DNA of 64,000 bases from F23-D06 sp947165685 (lineage in GTDB: Bacteria > Bacteroidota > Bacteroidia > Bacteroidales > WCHB1-69), in the NCBI GenBank assembly GCA_947165685.1, contig CAMVBK010000016.1, positions 1-64,000 on the forward strand, in the 5' to 3' direction. Shown here in pieces: positions 16,563 through 26,050 of this stretch (the first letter of the stretch is position 1; every line of letters begins with the position of its first letter). Under the pieces are notes generated by a model that was not told the DNA's origin, did not search any database, and was given only the letters and a program-made list of their open reading frames with translations. A program made the translations under genes and the position numbers.

Positions 16563-17037
16563 GGCGAAAGGCTCAGTCCTCTTCCGACCAAACGAAACCT
16601 CAAACTCGCAAGGGCGAGAAGCGACAAAAGACCACCAACTCCGAGACGCACTTGGCTCCTGCACGGCCATACGAGAGCAGCGACCCGGGGCGATAATCCC
16701 GCGAAAAACATGCCTCATCATTTAACGTTTGGCTCGTCGAATTGTTAAACGGCAAACACAATCATCCGGCACACAAGAGAAACCGAAATCTCACAAAACT
16801 CTCTCCAACAAAGAGGCCTTGGATTTATGACGGTGAGGGAGTTGAATGACGGACAACCCTACGGAAAAGGCGAGGTGGTAGATAACACGGTATTTCTGCT
16901 AAGACAGCGGATTCTGCGTTTAGTGCAACCCATCCCCTCAAAAACCTGCCGTTAAGTGCAGTACAGACTATTTTGCAATATTTCTTCCCAATCAACGCCA
17001 TCCGCACAAGCCAGACGGCAGAAAGGGAAAAAAATGT
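16563..17037. other. Intergenic stretch, mostly featureless
   Basis: No confident gene. It holds a 42-codon frame (16827-16955, plus; starts MTVRELNDGQPYGKGEVVDN) that ends inside the second copy of the 33-bp repeat and may be a degraded gene end. Confidence 0.4.
16919..16960 (+). repeat. 33-bp-period repeat, locus 2
   Basis: TTTAGTGCA at 16919 and TTAAGTGCA at 16952 are 33 bp apart; the unit between them (CCCATCCCCTCAAAA core) matches locus 1 at 14994 with few changes. Similarity appears to extend some 30 bp upstream. Confidence 0.6.
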
Positions 17038-17069
17038 ATCTTCGCAGCGTCATTCAAAATCCCAACATT

Positions 17070-17765
17070 ATGAACCCGGGAAAGAACAGATGCGAGTACC
17101 TGAAGGCGGTGCGGCGGCGGATTGCCACGGAGAACGGCATCCCGTTGGAGCAGCGCGAGTGCACCTTCATGGGCGAGTGCTCCGGCACGTGCCCCTTCTG
17201 CGAGGCGGAGATGCGTTACATCGAAAAGGAGCTCCATAAACGCAGAACCCTTGGAAAAGCAGTTACCGTTGCGGGTATTGCGCTGTCGTCGGTGATGCTG
17301 TTCCCTGCTTGCGGACCGAAGAACACGCTCCAAGGCGAGCCCAAACTCCCGCCCGAGCCGGACACCACGCTGACTGTCGCCGACACGGTGCCGACAGACA
17401 CGATAGCGGAGCTGGTCCCCCCGCCTCCGCCCTCGCCCAATTTCCCCGATGAAATAGTTTGCGGGGAGATAATCCTCTATAGCGATTTAGGGTTTCCGCC
17501 CGAGTACGGCACTCCGCAGCAATGGTTCAATAACCAGCTGCAGGATTCGGGTTTGCAGGCCAAAATCAAGGAATATGTCCACGATGCCGTTTCGTTGAAA
17601 TACTCAACCGACGACAAGGGATTCGTGGAATCTGTGAGTGTTTACGGTTTGCCTACGGATTCCGTCGGCAAGGAAATCAAGGAGGAACTGAAAGCCATCC
17701 TGTTCAACATGCCTCAGTGGGACACCGCCAAAACAGTATCGACACTCCACCGATTCAAATTGTAA
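17070..17765 (+). CDS. Membrane protein with cytoplasmic Cys-rich N-terminus and TonB-C-like tail
   Basis: 231 aa from the ATG at 17070. A TATCTTCG box at 17037-17044 excludes the in-frame upstream ATG at 17032. The N-terminus has a cysteine cluster (Cys8, Cys31, Cys37, Cys41, Cys44 in ECTFMGECSGTCPFCEAE) that looks like a metal-binding knuckle. A single hydrophobic helix follows (GKAVTVAGIALSSVMLF), then a Pro/Thr-rich linker and a C-terminal alpha/beta domain (residues about 140-231) reminiscent of TonB C-terminal or energy-transducer domains (STDDKGFVESVSVYGLP). The Cys-start arrangement recurs in Bacteroidales proteins, but I know of no assigned function. The helix is followed by PACG, so a lipoprotein reading is conceivable but would waste the long N-terminus. 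Confidence 0.7.
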   Translation: MNPGKNRCEYLKAVRRRIATENGIPLEQRECTFMGECSGTCPFCEAEMRYIEKELHKRRTLGKAVTVAGIALSSVMLFPACGPKNTLQGEPKLPPEPDTTLTVADTVPTDTIAELVPPPPPSPNFPDEIVCGEIILYSDLGFPPEYGTPQQWFNNQLQDSGLQAKIKEYVHDAVSLKYSTDDKGFVESVSVYGLPTDSVGKEIKEELKAILFNMPQWDTAKTVSTLHRFKL

Positions 17766-17904
17766 CCTTCAGATTCAGAATTATAAGTTGTCTTGGTTGT
17801 CGTCAATTGGAAGACGACGGGGACAAAAATGCCCTGCTGGAACACGACCACAAAAGAAAAAAATTCCGAAATCCAGAAGTTCGTTACAATTTCCGAAATT
17901 TTTG

Positions 17905-17912
17905 TATCTTTG
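17905..17912 (+). promoter_or_regulatory. -7 box of higBA
   Basis: TATCTTTG, 19 bases before the higB ATG at 17931. An upstream in-frame extension is excluded because it would start before this box. Confidence 0.6.
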
Positions 17913-17930
17913 CGGCCTAAAACAACAGCG

Positions 17931-18227
17931 ATGAGAATAATATCTAAAAAGACACTCGTCAAGTACTATACAGCCCATCCGCAGTCGAAATTAATGCTCG
18001 AGGACTGGTATGAAAAAACTAAAAAAGCTGACTGGAAAAACTTTGCAGACATTCGTGCAACGTTCAATACTGTATCAAGCGTCGGAAACCAACGATATGT
18101 TTTCAACATAAAAGGGAATGACTATCGACTTGTGGTAATTATCAAATTCCATCCCAGTCACGTTCTGATCCGTTTTGTTGGAACTCATGCCGAATATGAC
18201 AGAATCGCAAATATAACAAGTATATAG
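17931..18227 (+). CDS. higB: HigB-type toxin of a type II toxin-antitoxin system
   Basis: 98 aa, RelE/HigB fold mRNA interferase. Typical features are the N-terminal helix MRIISKKTLVKYYTAHP, the helical segment LMLEDWYEKTKKADWKN, DIRATFNTVSSVGN, the strand RYVFNIKGNDYRLVVIIKF and the C-terminal VLIRFVGTHAEYDRI, in which Arg, His and Tyr occupy expected catalytic positions. Members of this family cut mRNA on translating ribosomes. The toxin gene precedes the antitoxin, as usual for hig loci, with only 2 bases between stop and the next ATG. Confidence 0.93.
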   Translation: MRIISKKTLVKYYTAHPQSKLMLEDWYEKTKKADWKNFADIRATFNTVSSVGNQRYVFNIKGNDYRLVVIIKFHPSHVLIRFVGTHAEYDRIANITSI

Positions 18228-18229
18228 GT

Positions 18230-18595
18230 ATGGCACAAATAAAAAATGAAGCGGCATATAACGCAGCATTGAATAGAATTGAGGAACTGGAGGATTTGGT
18301 GGATGACAACACCCCAGAAACAGATCCGCTATATCTTGAATTGGACATGCTCGTGGATATGGTAGAGGAATACGAGGACATCCACTACCCTATCGGCACC
18401 CCCTCCCTCATCGACACCATCCGGCTGCGCATGTACGAGATGGGGCTCAACCAGCAGAAGGTGGCCGCCCTGCTCGGCATCAGTGCGCCCCGCATGAGCG
18501 AAATCATGAACGGCAAGACCGAACCCTCTCTCGCCCTCGCCCGCACCATGTGCCAAAAACTCAACATCGAACCGGAAATCGCCCTCGGGCTGTAG
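18230..18595 (+). CDS. higA: HigA-type antitoxin with XRE helix-turn-helix
   Basis: 121 aa. The N-terminal part is acidic and helical (NRIEELEDLVDD, LDMLVDMVEEYEDIHYPI); the C-terminal part is an XRE-type DNA-binding domain (TIRLRMYEMGLNQQKVAALL, GISAPRMSEIMNGKTEPSLA). The protein should neutralise HigB and repress the shared promoter at 17905. The antitoxin start follows the toxin stop immediately, consistent with coupled expression. Confidence 0.93.
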   Translation: MAQIKNEAAYNAALNRIEELEDLVDDNTPETDPLYLELDMLVDMVEEYEDIHYPIGTPSLIDTIRLRMYEMGLNQQKVAALLGISAPRMSEIMNGKTEPSLALARTMCQKLNIEPEIALGL

Positions 18596-18620
18596 GGTCG
18601 CGAACAAAACCGCAAAACCA

Positions 18621-20111
18621 ATGTCAAACAACGAAGTCAAGAAACTGGCCGGACAGACGGCCATATACGGCGGCACCACCGTGCTCAGCAGGCTGCTCAA
18701 CTACCTGCTCGTGCCGCTCCACACCTATCTGTTCAGCAATGCCGCCGACTACGGTGTCGTAGGCGAGCTCTACGCCTGGACGAGCCTCTTCATCGTGATC
18801 CTCACCTACGGCATGGAGACCGCCTTCTTCCGGTTCTCGCAGGACGAGGGCGTCAAGGACCGCGTCTATAGCACCGTGGTGGGGTCGCTGCTCGTCACCT
18901 CCACCCTCTTCATCGTGCTCTGCTCGGTCTTCGCGCAGCCCATCGCCGACTGGCTCCGCTACCCCACCCACCCCGAGTACGTTCGCTGGTTCTCCGTCAT
19001 CATCGGCGTGGATGCGCTCACCTCCATCTTCTTCGCCCACCTGCGCTTCCTCAACAAGGCCCTGCGCTTCGCGGCGGTGAAGCTCACCAACATCCTCGTC
19101 AACGTGATCCTCAACCTCTTCTTCCTGCTGCTCTGTCCGTGGCTGCTCACCAAGAACCCCGACTCGGCCTTCGTCAACACCATCTACAACCCGGAAATCG
19201 GGGTCGGCTACATCTTCATCGCCAACCTCGTGGCCAGCGTCGTCACCCTGCTGATGCTCTTCCCGGGCATCCTCAAGCAGAAGTTCGTCTTCGACTGGCA
19301 GCTCTGGAAGAAGATGTTCCGCTATGCCTTCCCGCTGCTGATCTTCGGCTTGGCCGGCATCGTCAACGAGACCATGGACCGCGTGCTCATCAAGCGGCTG
19401 TCGCTCGCCGCCGAGCCGCAAGCCTCCGTGGGCATCTACAGCGCCTGCTACAAGATTTCCATCCTGATGACCATCGTCATCCAGGCCTTCAAATACGCCG
19501 CCGAGCCCTTCTTCTTCCGCAAGGCCAAAGACAAGGACGCCAAAGAAACCTACGCGGAGGTGATGACCCTCTTCGTGCTGGTCTGCTCCGTCATCTTCAC
19601 CGGCATCATGCTCTATATGGACATCGTGCAGTATTTCGTGGGCGAGACCTACCGCGTGGGCCTGCCCATCGTGCCCATCCTGCTGATGGCCAACCTCTTC
19701 CTCGGCATCTTCTACAACCTGTCCATCTGGTACAAGCTCACCGGACAGACCAAGTTCGGGGCCTACATCGCCATTTTCGGCGCCGTCATCACATTGGTCC
19801 TCAACTGGTTGCTGATTCCTCGCTTCGACTATATGGGCGCGGCCTGGACCACCTTCGCCTGCTACCTCTCCATGATGGTGGTCTCCTACCTCCTCGGGCA
19901 GAAGTACTACCATGTGGATTACGACCTCAAGCGCATCCTCTTCTACCTGCTCTTCGCCGTGGCGGTCTATGGGCTGAGCGTCGGTGTCAACCGTTGGCTC
20001 GGCATCGAAAGCGTGGGTGCCCGCCTGGCGGTCAACACGGTGATTTTGGTCGGGTATTTGGGCGTTTTGGCGTGGATGAACCGGGAAGAGATCAGGAAAT
20101 TCAGAATGTAA
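18621..20111 (+). CDS. Polysaccharide/oligosaccharide flippase, Wzx-like (MOP superfamily)
   Basis: 496 aa integral membrane protein with some 12-14 predicted hydrophobic segments spread along its length. The start (SNNEVKKLAGQTAIYGGTTV followed by LSRLLNYLLVPL) is the usual first helix of Bacteroidota lipopolysaccharide or O-antigen flippases, and the amphipathic pattern is of the MOP superfamily. It would move lipid-linked sugars across the inner membrane. No glycosyltransferases are adjacent, so the exact substrate is open; similar stand-alone genes are common in Bacteroidales. It follows higA by 25 bases but is probably independent of it. Confidence 0.88.
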   Translation: MSNNEVKKLAGQTAIYGGTTVLSRLLNYLLVPLHTYLFSNAADYGVVGELYAWTSLFIVILTYGMETAFFRFSQDEGVKDRVYSTVVGSLLVTSTLFIVLCSVFAQPIADWLRYPTHPEYVRWFSVIIGVDALTSIFFAHLRFLNKALRFAAVKLTNILVNVILNLFFLLLCPWLLTKNPDSAFVNTIYNPEIGVGYIFIANLVASVVTLLMLFPGILKQKFVFDWQLWKKMFRYAFPLLIFGLAGIVNETMDRVLIKRLSLAAEPQASVGIYSACYKISILMTIVIQAFKYAAEPFFFRKAKDKDAKETYAEVMTLFVLVCSVIFTGIMLYMDIVQYFVGETYRVGLPIVPILLMANLFLGIFYNLSIWYKLTGQTKFGAYIAIFGAVITLVLNWLLIPRFDYMGAAWTTFACYLSMMVVSYLLGQKYYHVDYDLKRILFYLLFAVAVYGLSVGVNRWLGIESVGARLAVNTVILVGYLGVLAWMNREEIRKFRM

Positions 20112-20225
20112 AATGATGAATATGTAACTATGAAGAGCCCCTATCCGAAAAACAGAACTACGAAAGTGCTATCGTTTGTCTCTGCCTCTTTGTGGGTGGT
20201 TTTCATCTTGTCGGGCGAACAAAAA

Positions 20226-20249
20226 ACGGGACCCCAAATGGGATCCCGT
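20226..20249 (-). terminator. Terminator of the DUF4293 gene
   Basis: Hairpin with stem ACGGGA-CCC / GGG-TCCCGT and a short AAAT loop, followed on the minus strand by TTTTTTG. It lies between two converging genes and terminates leftward transcription. Confidence 0.7.
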
Positions 20250-20276
20250 CTTCCTTAGGCTGAATCGGTCTTCCGT

Positions 20277-20765
20277 CTATCGCAGACGGTCGGCGGAGCG
20301 CACCAGTTCCTCATCCTTCTTGATGAACCGGTTCGCCAAGAACAGGCACACCGCCTCCACCACAATCATGATGATCAAAGGCACCATGTTGAAAGTGAAC
20401 GTGTAACCCTCGGTCTTCCCGTTGAAGAACTTCTTGAACACGATGTCGGGGCACACCCACAGCATCAGCATCAGCGTGACGAGAAAGACAATCATCGTTA
20501 GCGAGACGAGCTGCATCTGCTTCACACGGTTCTTGTACATGAAGATGGAAATTCCAGCCAAGCCGGCAGTGAGGAAAAGGCAGAAAGCGACATAATAGAG
20601 CCGCAGAACGGAATTCGCGCCATCCGGCACCATCTCCTTCAGGGAAATAGAGTTATAGACATAACGGGCCAGATCCGTGTCAACATAACCCAACGGAATG
20701 AAAATCAAAACGATGGGAATGATGACGGCAATCAGCAAGAAAATGGATTGTACTCTTTGAATCAT
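20277..20765 (-). CDS. DUF4293 family membrane protein
   Basis: 162 aa with four hydrophobic segments (IFLLIAVIIPIVLIFIPLG; LYYVAFCLFLTAGLAGISIF; LVSLTMIVFLVTLMLMLWV; VPLIIMIVVEAVCLFLANRF) and the characteristic N-terminus MIQRVQSIFLL. The family is widespread in Bacteroidota and its function is unknown. The ATG at 20765 is 12 bases after the stop of the lipoprotein gene, so they probably share a transcript that ends at the hairpin at 20226. Confidence 0.9.
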   Translation of the reverse strand: MIQRVQSIFLLIAVIIPIVLIFIPLGYVDTDLARYVYNSISLKEMVPDGANSVLRLYYVAFCLFLTAGLAGISIFMYKNRVKQMQLVSLTMIVFLVTLMLMLWVCPDIVFKKFFNGKTEGYTFTFNMVPLIIMIVVEAVCLFLANRFIKKDEELVRSADRLR

Positions 20766-20777
20766 AGTGTTAAAGTT

Positions 20778-21377
20778 TTACTGAAATGTTTTATTTAAGG
20801 TTATGGCGGGCAATTTGTTCCCCTTGCCAGAGCCATTGGCGGCATTGATGTACGGCGTGAATTTCACCTTCACGTTCGATTCGGTGCCGTTGCCGTAGTC
20901 CATCAGGTTGCGGGCCAAATTTACGACATTCTTCGCGTCGCCGTTCTTGAATATGTTGTAAAGGTCCATGCTCAACGGAACACGCACCAGCGTGGTCGCC
21001 TGCGGGTTGATGAGCGTCGTCTGGCTGGAGTTGCTGCCCGTGGCAATGGAGGATCCCTCCAAGAAGAGCTCGTAGTCGTAGGCACAGAGCTTCGCAGGGT
21101 TGGCCGTCTCATTCTTGGCATTCACATTGACGTTGCAGCCGACCTTGAAGTCCTTGTTCCTGATGGCCTGCACTGCCTTCTGCAAATCCGACCACTGCAA
21201 GTCACTGACATTCTTGATGTTGCTCAGGTTTATCCCTGCCCAGGTGATATCACTGATATTCGCCAAACTGAACTTGCAGTTGATCAGATTGATCAGCTGC
21301 GCCAGACCGCACCCGCCCGCGAAGAGAAGCGTGGCGGAGATGAGGACGATAGTTAGGGTTTTCTTTAGTATCTTCAT
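20778..21377 (-). CDS. LEA type 2-like lipoprotein
   Basis: 199 aa from the ATG at 21377; an upstream frame extension lacks the features of a start. The N-terminus is a lipoprotein signal (MKILKKTLTIVLISATLLFA then GGC), so the mature protein should be anchored by Cys. The rest resembles LEA-2/WHy immunoglobulin-like domains (NVNVNAKNETANPAKLCAYD, ELFLEGSSIATGSN, TTLVRVPLSMDL). Such lipoproteins occur across Bacteroidota with unknown roles. Downstream DUF4293 is 12 bases away. Confidence 0.8.
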   Translation of the reverse strand: MKILKKTLTIVLISATLLFAGGCGLAQLINLINCKFSLANISDITWAGINLSNIKNVSDLQWSDLQKAVQAIRNKDFKVGCNVNVNAKNETANPAKLCAYDYELFLEGSSIATGSNSSQTTLINPQATTLVRVPLSMDLYNIFKNGDAKNVVNLARNLMDYGNGTESNVKVKFTPYINAANGSGKGNKLPAITLNKTFQ

Positions 21378-21506
21378 ATTCTTTGGTTTATTGTCCCAGT
21401 GGGCTTGGATTATGTCCCAAAGGGTATGGATTATGTTCCCGGGCTTGCTGCGCTCACCCTGGATTGAAACGCGTCGGGCGTGCAGACCTCCTGGAATATT
21501 CATGCA

Positions 21507-22160
21507 TTAGGAAATCACACAACCGTCTTGCAGCACGATCTTGCGGTCTGACAGCTGCGCCAGCTCCTCGTTGTGCGTGACGATGATAAAGGTCTGCTTG
21601 AAAGTGTCGCGGAGGACGAAGAAAAGGTCGTGGAGCTTGCGGGCGTTCTCGGTGTCGAGATTGCCGGAGGGCTCGTCGGCGAGAATGAGTTCCGGATTGT
21701 TCATGAGGGCCCGAGCCACGGAGACACGCTGCTGCTCCCCACCGGACAATTGGGCGGGCTTATGCCCTACCCTTTCGCCAAGTTTCAGGAAATCAAGCAG
21801 TTCGTTTGCTCTTCCGAAAGCCTCCTTCCGGTTCTTCCCGGCAATGAGCGCGGGCATCGCCACGTTCTCCAACGCAGTGAATTCGGGCAAAAGATGGTGG
21901 AACTGATAGACAAAGCCGATGTGCCGGTTGCGAAATTCCGCCAACTTGTCGTCATTCAGCTGACTCAGGTTCACGCCGTCGATGACCACCTCGCCCCTGT
22001 CGGGCCGGTCCAACGTGCCGACAATGTGCAACAGCGTTGATTTCCCAGCCCCGGAAGGGCCTACGATCGTCACCACTTTGCTGCGCTCAATCGTCAGCGA
22101 AACCTTTTTCAGGACCTGAAGACTGCCGTAGGATTTCTCGATTTCTTTGACCTCGATCAT
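21507..22160 (-). CDS. lolD: ABC transporter ATP-binding protein, LolD-like
   Basis: 217 aa from the ATG at 22160, where the conserved IEVKEIEKSYG begins; an earlier ATG would start inside a palindromic repeat. It shows Walker A GPSGAGKST (about 34-42), the Q-loop FVYQFHHLLPEFTALEN, the signature LSGGEQQRVSVARAL, Walker B LILADEPSGNLD and an H-loop VTHN. The motifs and length fit LolD, the ATPase of lipoprotein release from the inner membrane (LolCDE) or of a MacB-type exporter. No permease gene is next to it, which is usual for LolD in this phylum. Confidence 0.88.
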   Translation of the reverse strand: MIEVKEIEKSYGSLQVLKKVSLTIERSKVVTIVGPSGAGKSTLLHIVGTLDRPDRGEVVIDGVNLSQLNDDKLAEFRNRHIGFVYQFHHLLPEFTALENVAMPALIAGKNRKEAFGRANELLDFLKLGERVGHKPAQLSGGEQQRVSVARALMNNPELILADEPSGNLDTENARKLHDLFFVLRDTFKQTFIIVTHNEELAQLSDRKIVLQDGCVIS

Positions 22161-22182
22161 TAATCTAATCGCATCTACACAA

Positions 22183-22214
22183 TTGTAGAGACGCAAAATT
22201 TTGCGTCTCTACAA
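22183..22214. repeat. Perfect 32-bp palindrome, possible bidirectional terminator
   Basis: Arms TTGTAGAGACGCAAAA and its exact reverse complement meet without a loop base. It sits between the stop of etfA (22233) and the lolD start (22160). The sequence resembles a dispersed palindrome known in several bacterial phyla. It could end the etf transcript or be a mobile REP-like element. Confidence 0.7.
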
Positions 22215-22232
22215 CGGGGGGATTTATCGTGA

Positions 22233-23243
22233 TTATTTCTTCTCGATTTCAGATGCCAGACGAGAGGTCAACAGCGGCACGATTTTGTTCAGGTCGCCCA
22301 CGATGCCAAGGTCGGAAACCGAAAAGATGGGGGCGAACTTGTCCTTGTTGACGGCAATGATGAAGTCGGACTCCTCCATGCCGGCCAGATGCTGGATGGC
22401 ACCGGAGATACCGAGGGCGAAATAGAGGTCGGGGCGCACAGTCTTGCCGGTTTGTCCCACCTGACGATCATGATCGACGATGCCGGCATCCACCATGGCG
22501 CGGGAGGAGGAGACCTCCGCGTTCGGGAACACGTCGGCGAGGGCCTGCAGCTTCTCGAAACCTTCCTTGCAACCGACACCGCGGCCGCCGGAGACCAGCA
22601 CCTTCGCGTCAGTGATATCGACTTTGCCCTTATCCACCTTCACGTTCTCGACCAGACGGACGAGGAACTTGCTCTTGTCGAACTCCGGCTTGAAAGTGAT
22701 GACGTTGCCCTTGCGGCTGGCGTCGCGCTCCATTTTCTGCATCACGCCGGGACGCACGGTGGACATTTGCGGGCGGTGCTCCGTGCACATGATGGTGGCC
22801 ATCAGGTTGCCGCCGAAAGCGGGACGGGTCATCATCAGCTCACCCTCCTCGGAAATCTCCAAACGGGTGCAGTCGGCGGTGAGGCCGGTGGTGAGACGGG
22901 CGGCCAAGCGCGGGCCGAGGTCACGGCCGATGGTCGTGGCACCGATCATCAGGATGCTCGGTTTGAACTTGTTCACCACTTGGCAGATAGTCTGGGCGTA
23001 TTGTTCTGTCAGATAATCTTTTAACTCGGGTTCGTCAATGCAGATGACTTCGTCTGCACCATGCTCGATGAGCATCTGGGCGTGTTTGGTGATGTTGTGT
23101 CCGGGAAGGACGGCCACCACCTTTTCATTCAGCACACCGGCCAGCTCGTGAGCCTTGCCGAGCAACTCCAATGCAACAGATTGGATGACACCATCGCGTT
23201 GTTCTGCGAATACAAATACGTTTTTATAATCGGTTTTTTCCAT
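22233..23243 (-). CDS. etfA: Electron transfer flavoprotein alpha subunit
   Basis: 336 aa. The C-terminal FAD-binding domain is clear: SGGRGVGCKEGFEKL, then SSRAMVDAGIVDHDRQVGQT, GKTVRPDLYFALGISGAIQH and the closing FIIAVNKDKFAPIF. The N-terminal domain (VFVFAEQRDGVIQSVALELL) is the usual Rossmann-like half. EtfA binds the FAD that takes electrons from acyl-CoA dehydrogenase, or in bifurcating complexes passes them between NADH, ferredoxin and crotonyl-CoA. It is 18 bases downstream of etfB in an operon with an acyl-CoA dehydrogenase, so the pair most likely serves that enzyme. The sequence alone does not settle whether it is bifurcating. Confidence 0.95.
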   Translation of the reverse strand: MEKTDYKNVFVFAEQRDGVIQSVALELLGKAHELAGVLNEKVVAVLPGHNITKHAQMLIEHGADEVICIDEPELKDYLTEQYAQTICQVVNKFKPSILMIGATTIGRDLGPRLAARLTTGLTADCTRLEISEEGELMMTRPAFGGNLMATIMCTEHRPQMSTVRPGVMQKMERDASRKGNVITFKPEFDKSKFLVRLVENVKVDKGKVDITDAKVLVSGGRGVGCKEGFEKLQALADVFPNAEVSSSRAMVDAGIVDHDRQVGQTGKTVRPDLYFALGISGAIQHLAGMEESDFIIAVNKDKFAPIFSVSDLGIVGDLNKIVPLLTSRLASEIEKK

Positions 23244-23261
23244 TTTTCTGTTGATTTTGGG

Positions 23262-24041
23262 TTAGATAATGAATTTTTCTTTCAGTTTGCTGATGATGAT
23301 GCCGACGGCCTCTTCCGCATCCACCTCATACACCTGTCCGGGCGACTTCTGCGGCTTGGTGAAGGACTTCTTCACGCGCGTGGGCGAGCCTTTCAGGCCG
23401 AGACGAGCGGGATCGACGTCGATTTGGTCGGCGGTCCAGATCTCCACCTCGTGGTCGAACGCCTCCATGATGCCTTTCACGCGCATGTAGCGCGGCTTGT
23501 TGGCGGTGGCCAGAACGGTGAGCACGCAAGGCATGGGCACTTCGAGGATCTGGTAGCCCTCTTCGGTCTCTTTCTTGACACGGCAGAGCTTGTTGTCGAT
23601 CTTGAGGTCAGTGACGTAGGAGACCTGCGGCAGACCGAGGTGCTCGGCCATTTCGGGAGCCACCTGCGCGGTGTCGCCGTCAATAGCCTGACGACCGGCG
23701 ATGATCAGGTCATAGTCGAGGGTCTTGAGCGCACCGGCGAGCGCGTAGGAGGTGGCCAGCGTGTCGGCACCTGCGAACTTGCGGTCGGTGAGCAGGATGG
23801 CACGGTCGGCGCCCATGGCGATGGCCTCGCGGAGCATGATGTCGGCTTGAGGCGGACCCATGGTGATGACCGTGACGTTCGCACCGTACTGGTCTTTCAG
23901 GCGCAGGGCCATTTCGAGGCCGCCCTTGTCATCGGGGTTCATGATGCTGGGCACGCCGTCGCGGATCAACGTCCCGGTCTCGGGGTTGATCTTGATCTCG
24001 TTCGTGTTCGGAACTTGTTTGATACAAACTACAATATTCAT
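23262..24041 (-). CDS. etfB: Electron transfer flavoprotein beta subunit
   Basis: 259 aa, starting MNIVVCIKQVPNTNEIKINP as usual for the family. Conserved features include IMNPDDKGGLEMALRLKD, ITMGPPQADIMLREAIAMGA and DLIIAGRQAIDGDTAQV. EtfB contributes the AMP or second FAD site and the contact with the dehydrogenase. It is separated from the acyl-CoA dehydrogenase gene by 21 bases and from etfA by 18, all in one direction. Confidence 0.95.
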   Translation of the reverse strand: MNIVVCIKQVPNTNEIKINPETGTLIRDGVPSIMNPDDKGGLEMALRLKDQYGANVTVITMGPPQADIMLREAIAMGADRAILLTDRKFAGADTLATSYALAGALKTLDYDLIIAGRQAIDGDTAQVAPEMAEHLGLPQVSYVTDLKIDNKLCRVKKETEEGYQILEVPMPCVLTVLATANKPRYMRVKGIMEAFDHEVEIWTADQIDVDPARLGLKGSPTRVKKSFTKPQKSPGQVYEVDAEEAVGIIISKLKEKFII

Positions 24042-24062
24042 AATGTTCTTTAATATTCTTGG

Positions 24063-25202
<1,140 letters not shown>

Positions 25203-25279
25203 TGTTTCGTATTCTTGTTTGTTTGTTGTTTTGTTTGCTTAGATTGTGACTTGTGAGTTATGACTTATGCCACTGCCCA

Positions 25280-25942
25280 CTAATCGATTTCCATTTTCTT
25301 GAGATTCGGGGAGATGATGAGCGTGGCTTCTGTGGCTGCCTGCACATCTTCGACCGTGAACTCAGGATTGATTTCCGTTAAGACGATGCCCTTGTCGGTG
25401 ACTTCCATCACACCCATCTCGGTGACAATCAGGTTGACCTGGCCCTTGGCGGTCAGCGGCAGGGTGCACTTGTGCAGAATCTTGGGGTTGCCTTTCTGGG
25501 TGTGCTCCATGGCAAGAATCACCTTGCGGGCACCCACGAGCAGGTCCATGGCACCGCCCATGCCGGGGGTCAACTTGCCGGGAATCATCCAGTTGGCGAG
25601 GTCACCTTCCTCATCCACCTGCATGGCACCGAGCACGGTCACATCGACGTGGCCGCCGCGGATGATGCTGAAGGAGTCGGCGGAGCTGAAGGAGACGGCA
25701 CCGGGCTGCGCGGTGATGTAGCCGCCGCCGGAGTTCACTAAGTTCTCGTCCTCCTGGCCCTCTGCGGGCGTGGGGCCCATGCCGAGCAGACCGTTCTCCG
25801 ATTGAAGGATAACGTTCACATTCTTAGGAAGATAGTTCGGAACCATGGTCGGCAGACCGATTCCCAAATTCACCACATCGCCGTCGTGGAGCTCTTTCGC
25901 AACTCTCTTGGCGATGATTTCTCTCATTTGATTTTTGTCCAT
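25280..25942 (-). CDS. 3-oxoacid CoA-transferase subunit B
   Basis: 220 aa from the ATG at 25942 (MDKNQMREIIAKRVAKEL); the frame extends upstream through a transcribed leader but without a good start. The catalytic glutamate lies in LQSENGLLGMG (Glu49), and the glycine-rich GIGLPTMVPNYL and GGGYITAQPGA are typical of the beta subunit (AtoA/ScoB/CtfB type). The active enzyme requires an alpha subunit, which is not encoded beside it: upstream comes a promoter and then a divergent pseudogene. Either the partner is elsewhere or this operon has lost it. It heads a transcript with the acyl-CoA dehydrogenase and EtfBA; a gap of 77 bases separates it from the dehydrogenase. Confidence 0.92.
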   Translation of the reverse strand: MDKNQMREIIAKRVAKELHDGDVVNLGIGLPTMVPNYLPKNVNVILQSENGLLGMGPTPAEGQEDENLVNSGGGYITAQPGAVSFSSADSFSIIRGGHVDVTVLGAMQVDEEGDLANWMIPGKLTPGMGGAMDLLVGARKVILAMEHTQKGNPKILHKCTLPLTAKGQVNLIVTEMGVMEVTDKGIVLTEINPEFTVEDVQAATEATLIISPNLKKMEID

Positions 25943-26042
25943 ATTGTCTGTTTTTCGTTTGTATTTTCTAAACCATTCCAGGAATTGCCGCGCCAGCCCA
26001 GGTTGACGAGTGCCGAGCTTGCACCTCCTGCAAATCAAACCG

Positions 26043-26050
26043 CAAAAATA
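26043..26050 (-). promoter_or_regulatory. -7 box of the CoA-transferase/acyl-CoA dehydrogenase operon
   Basis: TATTTTTG on the minus strand, giving a leader of about 95 bases before the ATG at 25942. Confidence 0.55.
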
